A stretch of DNA of 64,000 nucleotides, taken from contig JADWOT020000010.1 of NCBI GenBank assembly GCA_036345935.2, positions 6,808,587 through 6,872,586 on the forward strand. The letters are read 5' to 3'. How positions within the stretch are numbered: position 1 is the first letter of the stretch; each line of letters begins with the position of its first letter. Of the stretch, positions 47,130-57,847 are shown piece by piece. The translations under genes were made by a program, and so were the position numbers. The notes under the pieces are model-generated. The model was not told the origin of the DNA. It worked only from the letters and a program-made list of their open reading frames with translations, and did not search any database. The stretch is from Taenia hydatigena (taxonomy: Eukaryota > Platyhelminthes > Cestoda > Cyclophyllidea > Taeniidae).

Positions 47130-50100
47130 GTGTGAGTGAAGTTATGGGTTTGGCAGAATGTATAGAGACGGAAATGAATGTGAGTTTGACGAACTTGATA
47201 TAAGCACAATTTGTTCTTGCCATCTCCTATCAAAATGCTGCCATTTGGTGCAATATTTGATTTGACGCTTCTAAATGAAGAAGAAATGAAGGAAATGAAG
47301 TTGAAAGACATCGAGAAGTGCCTCTTTTAATTACGTCAAAATGGTGGCTCGGGGGCATCTTTTGCCATTAGCAGCATCCTTTCCTTAATAGCTCACCATT
47401 GGCTGCTGGCATGAAACCCATTGCAGATACTTAAGAAGGCTAATCCATCACGATTGTCGTGGAAAACTATTCTCTACAAATGGTGTCATTTATTGTACTT
47501 AGCACTCAGCTTAACGTCGTTCGTTGGGACCCAATTGGTTTGAATATGCTGAAGTCGAAAGCCAAGCCTGTCATTTTTCAAAGGGTATGCAAGACTGATT
47601 GTCGGTGTGACTGTGTGTTTCGTGAGGACCGCACTGGCGCCCTTATTTCATGTTACAAGACTTATTGCACTTGTCAAACTGACCAATGCGTGGGGCACAT
47701 TTGTACTCTAAATTGTTGAATCTGAGCCTTCTCTCCAGCATTCAGGTAAATCACCTAACTTGTATTTTCGAAGCAAGATTTGCCATCCCTTGAGCAGTCC
47801 GAGTGGTGTATGCTCTTCTCTCTTTGAGAAAGATTTGAAGTGCTTTAATAAATTACGTGTTTCGGCACCCAAACAATTCCTCTTTGCTTTTAGGTAGTCA
47901 CTGCTTTTGCATTGAATCAATTAATGTTTTTGTGCCCAAGAAGAAGAAGGCAGTTTTTTCCAAGGACCTGGAACCACTGAATCTCTTTGTCTCGGGTCGA
48001 AGTTCTAGATAACATATTCGTTTTCAGCGAACTATTTTATTGTGAGCGCACTTTGCCATGCAGGTGCGTGCACCTTGTGAAATTATGTAGCATTGAGTTA
48101 AGGAGTGTGATTTGTCCTTCTACGACGAGACTGTCTGTTGAGAGAGAGCCTACGAGTACCCTTAATGCACCATTTCGCGTGCTCTCCTCTGTCGCATTCT
48201 TACGATGCATGACGTCATGTCAGGCTTGATCAAAGTAGCAAGGAGCATAGTCCGCCTGTATGCAATGGCAAGTAGGTAGGACTGACTCGAGGATAAGCCA
48301 AGCTGAAGTGCGTATTATTATTTTCTAGATGCGTAAAAGGCCTCATGAATATCCACTGCTTTACTTAGGCACCCACCACACTTCGTGATGCGAGGCTAAA
48401 TTAACAATGGCCAACGGCATCTGCATTTCGTACAGTATTTATCGTTGTGTTAAGGTTCGTTAATACGCATGTGGTGGTGACGGCAACAGCAGCAAAGCCG
48501 CATAATTTCTTGCACACCATTGGCATCAATTCGTGTGAAATTGGTTTTTAGTCACAACGGATATGCGAGTTTACAAAAAATAAATACAAGCTGATGTTAA
48601 ATTGCCTGCTCAAGATTCTCAGTTCAACCGATTCCTTTAACAGAGAAGCACCGTTTTTCGCGAGAACAAGGACGTAGAGGGGGAGGAGGAGGATAAATTT
48701 TTGTATATAATCTTTAAATTCTCGCAGAAACTGCACCATTCTAAATGGCCACCGTTGCGGGATGGTCAGTAGTTCACCACGTTTAGCAATCTGAAACCAA
48801 AAATGCGTTGAGAATGCGGGAGGTCAATTTTACCGCGATGTTCAACGTTTATTTTATCAGTTGAGGAGAGGCAACCGACACTTGTGCTTGCTCACTTCAA
48901 TGCATATTTGCTTCTTTATTTTCTGCTACTTGCGGTTCTCAAACGCAAAGATCTAATCGCGCATTTCTTCAGCCAGCCATTGTTCGCACGTAAGGGACCT
49001 ACCATTGCAGCAATAGTTAGAGATTGAAAAGGCCCCTCCCAATCCTATCACACACACACAGACACACACGCACACTTGATTTGCAAAGAAGTAATTGAGA
49101 ATGCGGAGAACAGTAGGAGAACCCGGATAAACGCAGCAGGTCGGCTAGCGTTGCGTACCAAACTGTAAATTAACAATGAATGCAATCGAAACACTTGCGG
49201 TGCTAGCGGAAGCAAGGTTTTCATAAGACGTCCGTTTTGTTTTGGAAAATATTCATGACATATCATTTTCCACAGCTAAAGCCATTTAGTGAGATGCACA
49301 CCTCGATCTATGTGATGTAATTTTAGACAGTGGTCAATTTCAAAACTGAATAGAATGACTTGAACGCTCCAACTGTTTATGTATGGGACTATGAATCCAT
49401 AGTATTTCTCACACAAGTGCAACTCCTGCCCTTTGCATTGTTACTGTTTTCCACACACAACAGTTGTTCAGCAAGGATGCCACTGGAGGTTACCTGTGCA
49501 TTAGTGCAGTGCGCAGGTTGAACTGCATTTGTTTGCATAAGAGCGGGAGAATCACCAAAACTACACCAGACAGAAATGCGGTCAACACCACGCCCTTCTT
49601 CAATCCACTAAGAAGGTCGATTCTCTCCCATAGAATCATCAGTCAACGCTGGTCACAAAAATTGCTTTAGCTTAGCTGTCAAAGATCAATCGCTTTCCTC
49701 AGCATGCACACAGTTGTGTGTTGAGTTGGTGTTGAAATGCGAGGTCATAAAGCATCGGTAAGATAGGGAGATCGTTAAGCAAGTAATTGCAACAGCGAAC
49801 ATTTGAACATTAACATCACGATATTGAGGTAGCACACTAACCCTCAAGTGGGTGACCATCGAGGACTCTGCACACCAATCATTAAGTGCTGATGTTCATG
49901 TTATCAATTAGCAATGACAACGACTTATGGACAGGGTGAAGTACTCGTGACAGCCTTGCCTTAGCCTGCACAGTTTCATGCAGCAGTGGAACTCGCACTC
50001 GCGTCGCATTGATGTTTGCAATGTTACTGGTTTAGAAAGTGTTCACAGTGTTGCAACTTTTTACTTACCGAGTTAACCATTACTGTATTTTGTGTGACAC

Positions 50101-50480
50101 AGGCTGCAGTGTTTGCGGTTATTCACTTATGTATAGGCGGTTTTCCAATGCAATCATTTTAGATCTACGATTCGTCATCTTTCCTTACAAATTGGGGTGA
50201 AAACTAAGCAAAAGCGTAGGCGCTGTACTTCATGAAAACTATTGGGTAGAGGTCAGCGAAGGACACAGAGAACTTGCACAACGTGTCACGGAGAGCAGGC
50301 ACGAAGGGAAACTCTTACCGACTCTCAAATAAGCAATCACAAATTCTGCATCCGTGTCACGCAAATAATTATGCTGCTTATTTTGAAATGCTGGATATTG
50401 TAGCACATGTGACACTTCCGATACCACTGACGATGTGGTCAGTGTTCAGTCGGGGGTGTGGAATCCATCCTCGCCTAAAG
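47130..50480. other. intergenic, no supported gene
   Basis: A plus-strand frame at 47459-47719 has a Cys-rich tail (CRCDCVFREDRTG) without splice support. A short CA-type run lies at 49051-49074. Confidence 0.35.
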
Positions 50481-50481
50481 T

Positions 50482-50685
50482 GTGGAGGCAGCGAAAAGAC
50501 TGTCACACGCACTTCGCACTGTCCATGAGTTGTTGTCTTTGCCTAGTGGTAACATGAATGTCAGTGCTTCCAGGATGGACTCGGATCGACAAGTCCCACA
50601 CATTTTCACAATTACTCTACCGTGGTGTCTGTCATTGCCCAGAAATGACACAGATTGGAAAGTATTGGTTGATGGAACTGTGTAG
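50482..50685 (+). CDS. candidate terminal exon, unknown protein
   Basis: The frame reads VEAAKRLSHALRTVHELLSL, then a Ser/Asp-rich turn and IFTITLPWCLSLPRND to a stop at 50685. A stop lies just upstream in frame, so an acceptor at or near 50481-50490 would be required. Composition is protein-like, but the family is unknown. Confidence 0.2.
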   Translation: MEAAKRLSHALRTVHELLSLPSGNMNVSASRMDSDRQVPHIFTITLPWCLSLPRNDTDWKVLVDGTV

Positions 50686-50689
50686 AAGG

Positions 50690-53600
50690 TGAAAACACCA
50701 AAAGGATGGAAGTGGGACGTGGTGTTTACCACATCGTCCTTTGTCGTAGTTTTGGCAATTCACTCACTGCCAACAACACCACTTTCCAAAATCTAGTGCG
50801 GTTTACTATCCCCATGTTTCTCGAAATGAAGGGCTCATGGGTTACTTCAGTGTCGTGATATTCGTCTCACATACTCAGCGTTGTGATTAGCTCTGCTAAT
50901 AATGTTGTTGTTTTACTGACGCTTCATGCCTTAAAATTGTAATGCCAACTGCAGTTAGGGCTGTTGGGGTGCTGAGGAAATCACTCGGTTGTAGGCGGGC
51001 AAGCTGAAATAATTCTTGTGCAAAGCATTGGTTGATGATACAGGGTGGGAGGATCGACCCGCTTAGTGGATTACCCTCTGGCACAGTTGTGTTGATTTTT
51101 CTACTGCTAAGCTGATACCAGCATTTTTACCAACGCGTTGTGCGAATAAGTAGGTGACCTCTGGTGGCATTCCCAGTGAACACCTTTTTCATATGGAAAA
51201 CAAAAACAATGGGGCTTCGTTTGCTCTATATTTCGTGATGGACGACGGCTACTGGATCCCTCATTGTGATGTCCTAATTGATGGATGCTGGTCCCAACAA
51301 TGACCTACTATTATTTCTTGGCGTCGTACAACCCAGCATAGCTTCTGCAATCTGCCATCTGGATGTGCTGGGGAGACAAGAGCAGAGATCCAAATAGAGA
51401 CATCTCAAATGCGCCGCATCAGAGGGGGGATTACAGTAAACTCAAATATCTAAGGGTCCGTGCCTGTCACGCATTCGAGAGCCAAGATGTCGTGACTGTA
51501 CTCCATCTACTTCTTTTATAACTAAACATGTAAATCACCTAATATTTTATCATCGTCGAAAAGACCATCGATCTCAATTCGACATCTCAGTAGTCCGTTT
51601 GGTATACTCTCACTTCAACAAGACTTTTGCTTGTGCTCTCACACTGATGCCCAATAGGAGCAGAATGGACCAGCCGTCTCCAGTCACATTACAGCATTTT
51701 GGCTCTTGATTTTATATAAGGTAAATCGGCATAATTCTACCACATTTGCTTTTCCTTACACATCGCTCTGCCCATTGGCATGTTTGCCTGATTCCATTTC
51801 CGCACTTATCTGTATTCGTCCATGATTTTCACCTCCCCAACTGTCTACATGCACAGTTAGGCAAGACAAATTCAACAGTGCTTTTAAAGATGTCGTTGTT
51901 TCGAACCATCAACGCAAAATCAGTCAACATCGTGAACATCCGTCCACACATTTTGCACGCTGATCTACTGATTTTCAGCCATTCTGGCAACCCGTGCCTC
52001 AATAACTCACTTTTCCATTAATCGAAAATTAAGTTTCCGTCAATTCATCTCATCTGCATTTGTCACACTCTGCTCAACGCTGCCATAGTCACCTGCTGCA
52101 CTGCCGTTCGACACTGCATTCGTTGCTCTAATATTGAAGCAAGCATTTATGTGCTGAGGTTTTACCTCTTCTGACTTCACTTTCTGCAAACCTTTCTCTC
52201 CACAACAAATTAGCAGTATTTCCTGAGATTCCTGGAATACTTTCACTATTTCCAACAGAGCGACAGAGTAAAGCGAGAACTTATTCTTAACACAAAACAA
52301 ATGGCATTCCGTGCAATTGAGAAGTCATTTTAGGAGCAACTCGCAAAAAAATCTGAAAACAATCATTTGCAATATCGACTTACGGAATCACTACGTATTC
52401 TGACTGAAATACACCAGATCACCTTAATGTGAATGGGCAGTAAAGTTGTTTCACTGTAAACTGATCGCGCCGACCCAACTACATATACGTTAACGCAGCC
52501 AATTTGTCGCAGTGCATGCGTTCATCACAATGACTACAATCCTAGGCCGATTAAGAGGCGACGGCATCCTTTCGATGAGGGCGCAGCTGCCAGTGGATCC
52601 ACCTCATGTTCTGCCTCTTGAGATTCTTTTGCATTTGCCTTACCCTCTAAATTGAAATCGACTTCCTGTCTTATTGACAGACACTCATTCAATTACTCAA
52701 ATATATGCGAACGACTACTTCGCATGTCGTTGTCACCCATTCGCCACCCAATTATCCTTGAAAAGCTATTGTGTTCTAAATGAGCACGACGCCAACCACA
52801 CGACATTTTCGATGTGCACGCAATCATGTAGGCGCAGGATATCCGAACAACCTCCCGGAATGTGTCGACACCTCTTTCATCAGAGTGGGCATGGGTGTGA
52901 CTGATCGTAGCCAGACTTGGTCGGACTGGCGACCCTTGCGTAACGATTGGGGGAGAATTGAGTGCGGAAGAAATAATGCCGCAATGTGTACTCAATCTAC
53001 AAATTAGTGAGACCGTGGTCTGCTTTGCTCATCATCGACTCTGCTGCATTAATAGCTGACTGCAAAAGCGCATAAAATTAACAAGCATTGATGGCTCATA
53101 TCAGTGCACGATGATTAGGCCATACGCATGGAGTCGTCGGATAGGTGAAGTGATCGCATAAATATCGTGGCATCGTGGCACTTGGCAGCTGCAGGGAGTA
53201 GCATCCCATAAACTCAGTCCATGAACCGCACTGAGCTCATTTTGACCTGAAGGTAGTGTGCAGATCGTGCTCTAGTTTCATCAAAGTATCATCTCATTAT
53301 ACCACTGTAACCATGCTTTTCAGCTCTGCAGTGGTAAAACCCATTCCCATCAACGATTCGGTCCCACTACTACCACTTGGTCAGTTTTAAGGGCAGTTAA
53401 ATGCCAAAATGAAATCGTTAAAATGCTGGCGAAGACAAGGTTGGGACTAACTGCCTGTCAAGCATAGTATTATGGGAGTAAGTAGAGACACTTATTTAGC
53501 GTCTTACTGCATTGTCAGGTGTAGGTATAGTTTTCGGCTGCAGACTATTTCTGGATTAAGCACTTAATTGAAGGTTGAGCAGTTCATTGCAAAAAAGCTT

Positions 53601-53754
53601 TGGAGTGTGAATGAGGTTATAACAATAATATGGTATGCCCCAATCCAGCCATAGCAGAAAAAGCTTTGGTAGAGAATGAGGTATAGCTAAGGCTTTTGAA
53701 TACATCTAGAAGACAACCTTGAATTGAATTTCAAAAGAAGTAGCTAAAATGAGG
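50690..53754. other. intergenic, no supported gene
   Basis: Short frames only. Two near-copies of the word aaaaagctttgg (53594 and 53659), each followed by gaatgaggt, form a small direct repeat just outside the large inverted repeat. Confidence 0.35.
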
Positions 53755-54825
53755 TCGTGACCTGCTTCTGTGGTTTGTAATACACAGGTATAGGTGATCG
53801 TATGCAATTGCATGAAGTTAGTCAAGTGTTTTAACACTAGACGATTCTGCGAACTTTACTAATCTGCAATCAGTCAAAAGAGTCTATCGGCGATGTCAAG
53901 AAATCTTAATAATACTACGTCAACTCTGGCCTATTTAGCTTTCTAAATAGTGCATTTGGGGACATTTGCGTGTTTGAGTTTGGTGTACTAGTTCTTAACT
54001 GTGTATCCTCACATTTAAATGCACAGGTAATTTTGTTTATGCAAAGTAAAATATATGCAATCTAAGTCCCACGATTGAGATTTGCTTAAAAGATCGGCGC
54101 CACGGATGTCGCAAATGATATCTGGTCACTAAAATTCAGGAGAAATGAGTCAAGGTCAGGACTCAAAGAGGAAACAAAGTAAGACTTTAGAAATTCTAAT
54201 GGTGTCAAGTAAGAGATGCCTGATGGTTTTGCATGAGGACTTCTCGTGCTTTTAAAGGAGCGAGGAAACTGCCAAAGCAGAAATCTGCGGCTCTAGATGT
54301 CCCAAGTGGAAGTTCCAACGATGAGATGGACGACGAGAGAAGGTTAATCCAAGCACTTGTGACCAACCCTGAAGACGAGATTAATTTTCTCGAGTAGATA
54401 AAAGTAAATATGTGGTTTGTTAATTATCACGTCTGTCTTAAATTTAGCGGCGATTTCTTTACCTATATCACCACCTATTTGCCTTTGAAGATGCTCAAGA
54501 ACAATGACACCCGACTAGCCTACGTGTTCGGTGGAATGTCATCAAGAATCCATTAGTACCTGATCGAGCGGCGCAGTTGGGATGCCTCATGGACTTGCTC
54601 TGTACGCGGCTGTGGTATAAAGCCATGCAATTTAGATGCCCATCATGAGGAAGTGTGTATGCTAGTGCACTATTTTATTCGTCTAAAACAACTTTCTTAT
54701 TCTGAGCAATCCTGCTTAAAGCTTGTTTTGTATTCTTGCGGAAGGCGAGAAGAAAGCTGATGGTAAATACAAATGTACCAAGTGTGGCAAAGAGTACAAG
54801 AACTTGGATGGCATGCATCAACACC
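53755..54825 (+). repeat. large inverted repeat, left arm
   Basis: Pairs with 55529-56599 in reverse complement without any insertion or deletion: paired coordinates always add to 110354. Only a few substitutions were seen, at 54554 (T here, C in the partner), within 54601-54610 and near 54818. Arms of 1,071 bp at over 99% identity enclose a 703-bp spacer. The arm carries upstream DNA and the first two and a half exons of a zinc-finger gene. Confidence 0.9.
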
Positions 54826-55315
54826 TCCTGCGCCATAGTAATTGCAGGTTCTACTTCTGTGTGCAATGCTTCGAGAGATGCAACACGTTTACGGATATGG
54901 TGCACCATAGAAAGACGATACATGGTGGTAATGTTTGACTGCAGTCAGTGTTCCTTGCTCTATTACTAATTACAATGAATAATGCTTTTCACTTCTTTTA
55001 AAAGATGTATTTGAGCTACCGCCATCAATTCAGGAAGCTTTGAGAAGACTGAAAAGACCTGAGGGCTTAGAGCCTCCTCAGTCCTCTATGTCCGAAGATC
55101 TGAAGGGGCGTCCTCCTGAAAAAAGGCGCAGGGTAGAGTACCGCTGTAGTGTATGCGGATCCGCTTTTGACCGATTGGATGTGTTGTTATCACACACAGA
55201 ACAGGAGCACCCAACTGAACGCGAAGTCATTGGTCGGTTGCGTGTTCGCCTCATGCGTGCTGCACTCAATCCTAATGCAGATGAGGAAGAAGATGCTCCG
55301 AACCCTACCAGCTAG
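54233..55315 (+). CDS. C2H2 zinc-finger protein, one nonsense codon
   Basis: Probable nucleic-acid-binding protein; orthologue not recognised. Exons 54233-54393, 54448-54654, 54722-54927 and 55005-55315 join in phase to 294 codons. The N-terminus (MRTSRAFKGARKLPKQ) is basic, followed by an acidic stretch. A C-x4-C segment (TCSVRGCGIKPCNLDAHH) precedes three C2H2 fingers: CTKCGKEYKNLDGMHQHLLR with its final H, then one at CVQC...HHRKTIH, and one at CSVCGSAFDRLDVLLSHTEQ with its final H. A basic RPPEKRRR run before finger 3 could be a nuclear signal. The tail is acidic. Codon 90 is TAG at 54554-54556; the inverted copy has CAG there. Exon 3 could instead start at 54750. Either a recent pseudogene or an allelic or assembly error. 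Confidence 0.7.
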
Positions 55316-55528
55316 ACTTAAGAGAAAGTGTATCTAGGTGCTGGCACATATGTATATGTATAACGCTTTTTGTGACTGCTTCTTTAACAGGAATTTCGCG
55401 CTTCTTCGATGTGATGATGCCTCTATAATAAGCTGATACTTATTCCCTTTGAAGTCTCTCGCAACCTTGTCCAGTTAACATATTTTTTGGTATGGTGCTT
55501 TGCTACTCTACCTTAGGTGTGAGCCATC

Positions 55529-56121
55529 GGTGTTGGTGCATGCCATCCAAGTTCTTATACTCTTTGCCACACTTGGTACATTTGTATTTACCATCAGCTT
55601 TCTTCTCGCCTTCCGCAAGAATACAAAACAAGCTTTAAGCAGGATTGCTCAGAATAAGAAAGTTGTTTTAGACGAATAAAATAGTGCACTAGCATACACA
55701 CTTCCTCATGATGGGCATCTAAGTTGCATGGCTTTATACCACAGCCGCTTACAGAGCAAGTCCATGAGGCATCCCAACTGCGCCGCTCGATCAGGTACTG
55801 ATGGATTCTTGATGACATTCCACCGAACACGTAGGCTAGTCGGGTGTCATTGTTCTTGAGCATCTTCAAAGGCAAATAGGTGGTGATATAGGTAAAGAAA
55901 TCGCCGCTAAATTTAAGACAGACGTGATAATTAACAAACCACATATTTACTTTTATCTACTCGAGAAAATTAATCTCGTCTTCAGGGTTGGTCACAAGTG
56001 CTTGGATTAACCTTCTCTCGTCGTCCATCTCATCGTTGGAACTTCCACTTGGGACATCTAGAGCCGCAGATTTCTGCTTTGGCAGTTTCCTCGCTCCTTT
56101 AAAAGCACGAGAAGTCCTCAT
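55529..56121 (-). pseudogene. truncated inverted copy of the zinc-finger gene
   Basis: Starts at the ATG equivalent (56121-56119) and carries exons 1, 2 and the first part of exon 3 of the gene at 54233, ending abruptly after residues NLDGMH of finger 1. It has CAG where the other copy has TAG, and Ser for Arg in the C-x4-C segment (CSVSGC). Without fingers 2 and 3 or a 3' end it should not give the full protein, yet its coding sequence is the undamaged one. Read on the minus strand, it converges on the full-length copy. Confidence 0.65.
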
Positions 56122-56599
56122 GCAAAACCATCAGGCATCTCTTACTTGACACCATTAGAATTTCTAAAGTCTTACTTTGTTTCCTCTTTGAGTCCTGACC
56201 TTGACTCATTTCTCCTGAATTTTAGTGACCAGATATCATTTGCGACATCCGTGGCGCCGATCTTTTAAGCAAATCTCAATCGTGGGACTTAGATTGCATA
56301 TATTTTACTTTGCATAAACAAAATTACCTGTGCATTTAAATGTGAGGATACACAGTTAAGAACTAGTACACCAAACTCAAACACGCAAATGTCCCCAAAT
56401 GCACTATTTAGAAAGCTAAATAGGCCAGAGTTGACGTAGTATTATTAAGATTTCTTGACATCGCCGATAGACTCTTTTGACTGATTGCAGATTAGTAAAG
56501 TTCGCAGAATCGTCTAGTGTTAAAACACTTGACTAACTTCATGCAATTGCATACGATCACCTATACCTGTGTATTACAAACCACAGAAGCAGGTCATGA
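55529..56599 (-). repeat. large inverted repeat, right arm
   Basis: Reverse-complement partner of 53755-54825. The outer edge is sharp: identity stops within a few bases of 56599. The inner edge is equally sharp at 55529, in the middle of a zinc-finger exon. Confidence 0.9.
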
Positions 56600-57615
56600 T
56601 CTCTGCATTTGTCAGTAATTCGGCTTCGTACATCTTTATCGTATATTCTGCGCTCCGTTAGCTAGACAATCTAGAGCTGAGTTCTTCAGAAAACATGAAT
56701 GAACATTTTCAGCAGAAGCGACAATATCTAAGCATGATCAGAAATTCTTCGCTTTTGCCGTTTTACCACAATGAGGATGCCTTGCTTTCGGACCTGCAAG
56801 GTATTCCTTTTAGTGGCAAATCATGACACTTGTTGACCTGAGCGAAGTGTCTGCTTATATAGGGGTATAATATACACAGGGAAGGGGACGTTGAGGAAGC
56901 AGCTTGTGGATAATGACATGAATTGCCAAACCACGAAATTAAAGGGAAGCTGATAACACCCCTTTTATTTTGGCAACCAAAAGCAGCACACAATTATAAG
57001 AATCGAAGGAAAGTTACTTCGCGGTAATGCAATGATTCAAGGCAAGATTTATGCAGCATAAAATAGGCGCATCGAAGAGTGGATGCAGGCAAAATGCGGC
57101 TATTTTCGTGCTTTAAGTGGATATTTGTGCAGAATATTTGGATGTTTAATAAAATTAATTATAATGCCTTGTTATGTTAAGACACACTAAGGCATTTTAT
57201 TTAAGTAGCACAGATTTCCGAAGCATTGCCTTTTTTAATATTGCGGATGGGTAGGAAAAGGTTTTCAGAGCTCTGGCCTTGGTAATTCGCAAACTGTTTA
57301 CAATGTTGTTCTCTTAAAATCCGCCTTTTCTGCATCTTGTTGCATTAGGAGCCAACGAATTGACAAAGTTGGCTGATTCAGCAGGAACTTTTTAAAACAT
57401 CCTAAGGCCATGGCTCAACACCGGCACTCATTGCCATCCTTTACTGACCAACTTGGCAGTGGTGCATAGTGTGTAAATCTCTGTAAGGCTGCGCTGAATC
57501 CACTGCAATCACACAAGGTGACAGCCATGCAGCACAACAGGGGTATAGGAAATTGAGGAATTAACTTTGGCAAGGTCAAAAGCCAAATAGATCAATGACA
57601 TCCATGCAAACGCAA
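56600..57615. other. intergenic, no supported gene
   Basis: A minus-strand frame at 56993-56763 opens CAAFGCQNKRGVISFPL, loosely like the start of a THAP domain, but lacks an ATG and the rest of the motif. Confidence 0.35.
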
Positions 57616-57618
57616 ATA

Positions 57619-57729
57619 GGTGGCATACAAGACCTCGTGCAAGAGTACGAAAAACCTAAAAAAAATTTTTTAATCAAAAGTCGAAGCGCAACGGAACGCT
57701 TAAGATGCAACAAATTACTTACTCTTAGG
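57619..57729 (+). repeat. dispersed element D, copy 2
   Basis: Direct repeat of 42079-42178, ending at the second N gap. As with element C, a repeat copy abuts the gap. Confidence 0.55.
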
Positions 57730-57847
57730 NNNNNNNNNNNNNNNNNNNNNNNNNNNNNNNNNNNNNNNNNNNNNNNNNNNNNNNNNNNNNNNNNNNNNNN
57801 NNNNNNNNNNNNNNNNNNNNNNNNNNNNNNNNNNNNNNNNNNNNNNN
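57730..57847. other. assembly gap, 118 N
   Basis: 118 N, a length that suggests an estimated size from read pairs, unlike the fixed 100-N gap at 24242. Confidence 0.99.

Noticed and set aside
56763..56993. THAP-domain-like start (CAAFGCQNKR)
   Set aside because: No ATG in place, spacing to the following motif is wrong, and the conserved C-x2-H pair is absent. Probably coincidence.
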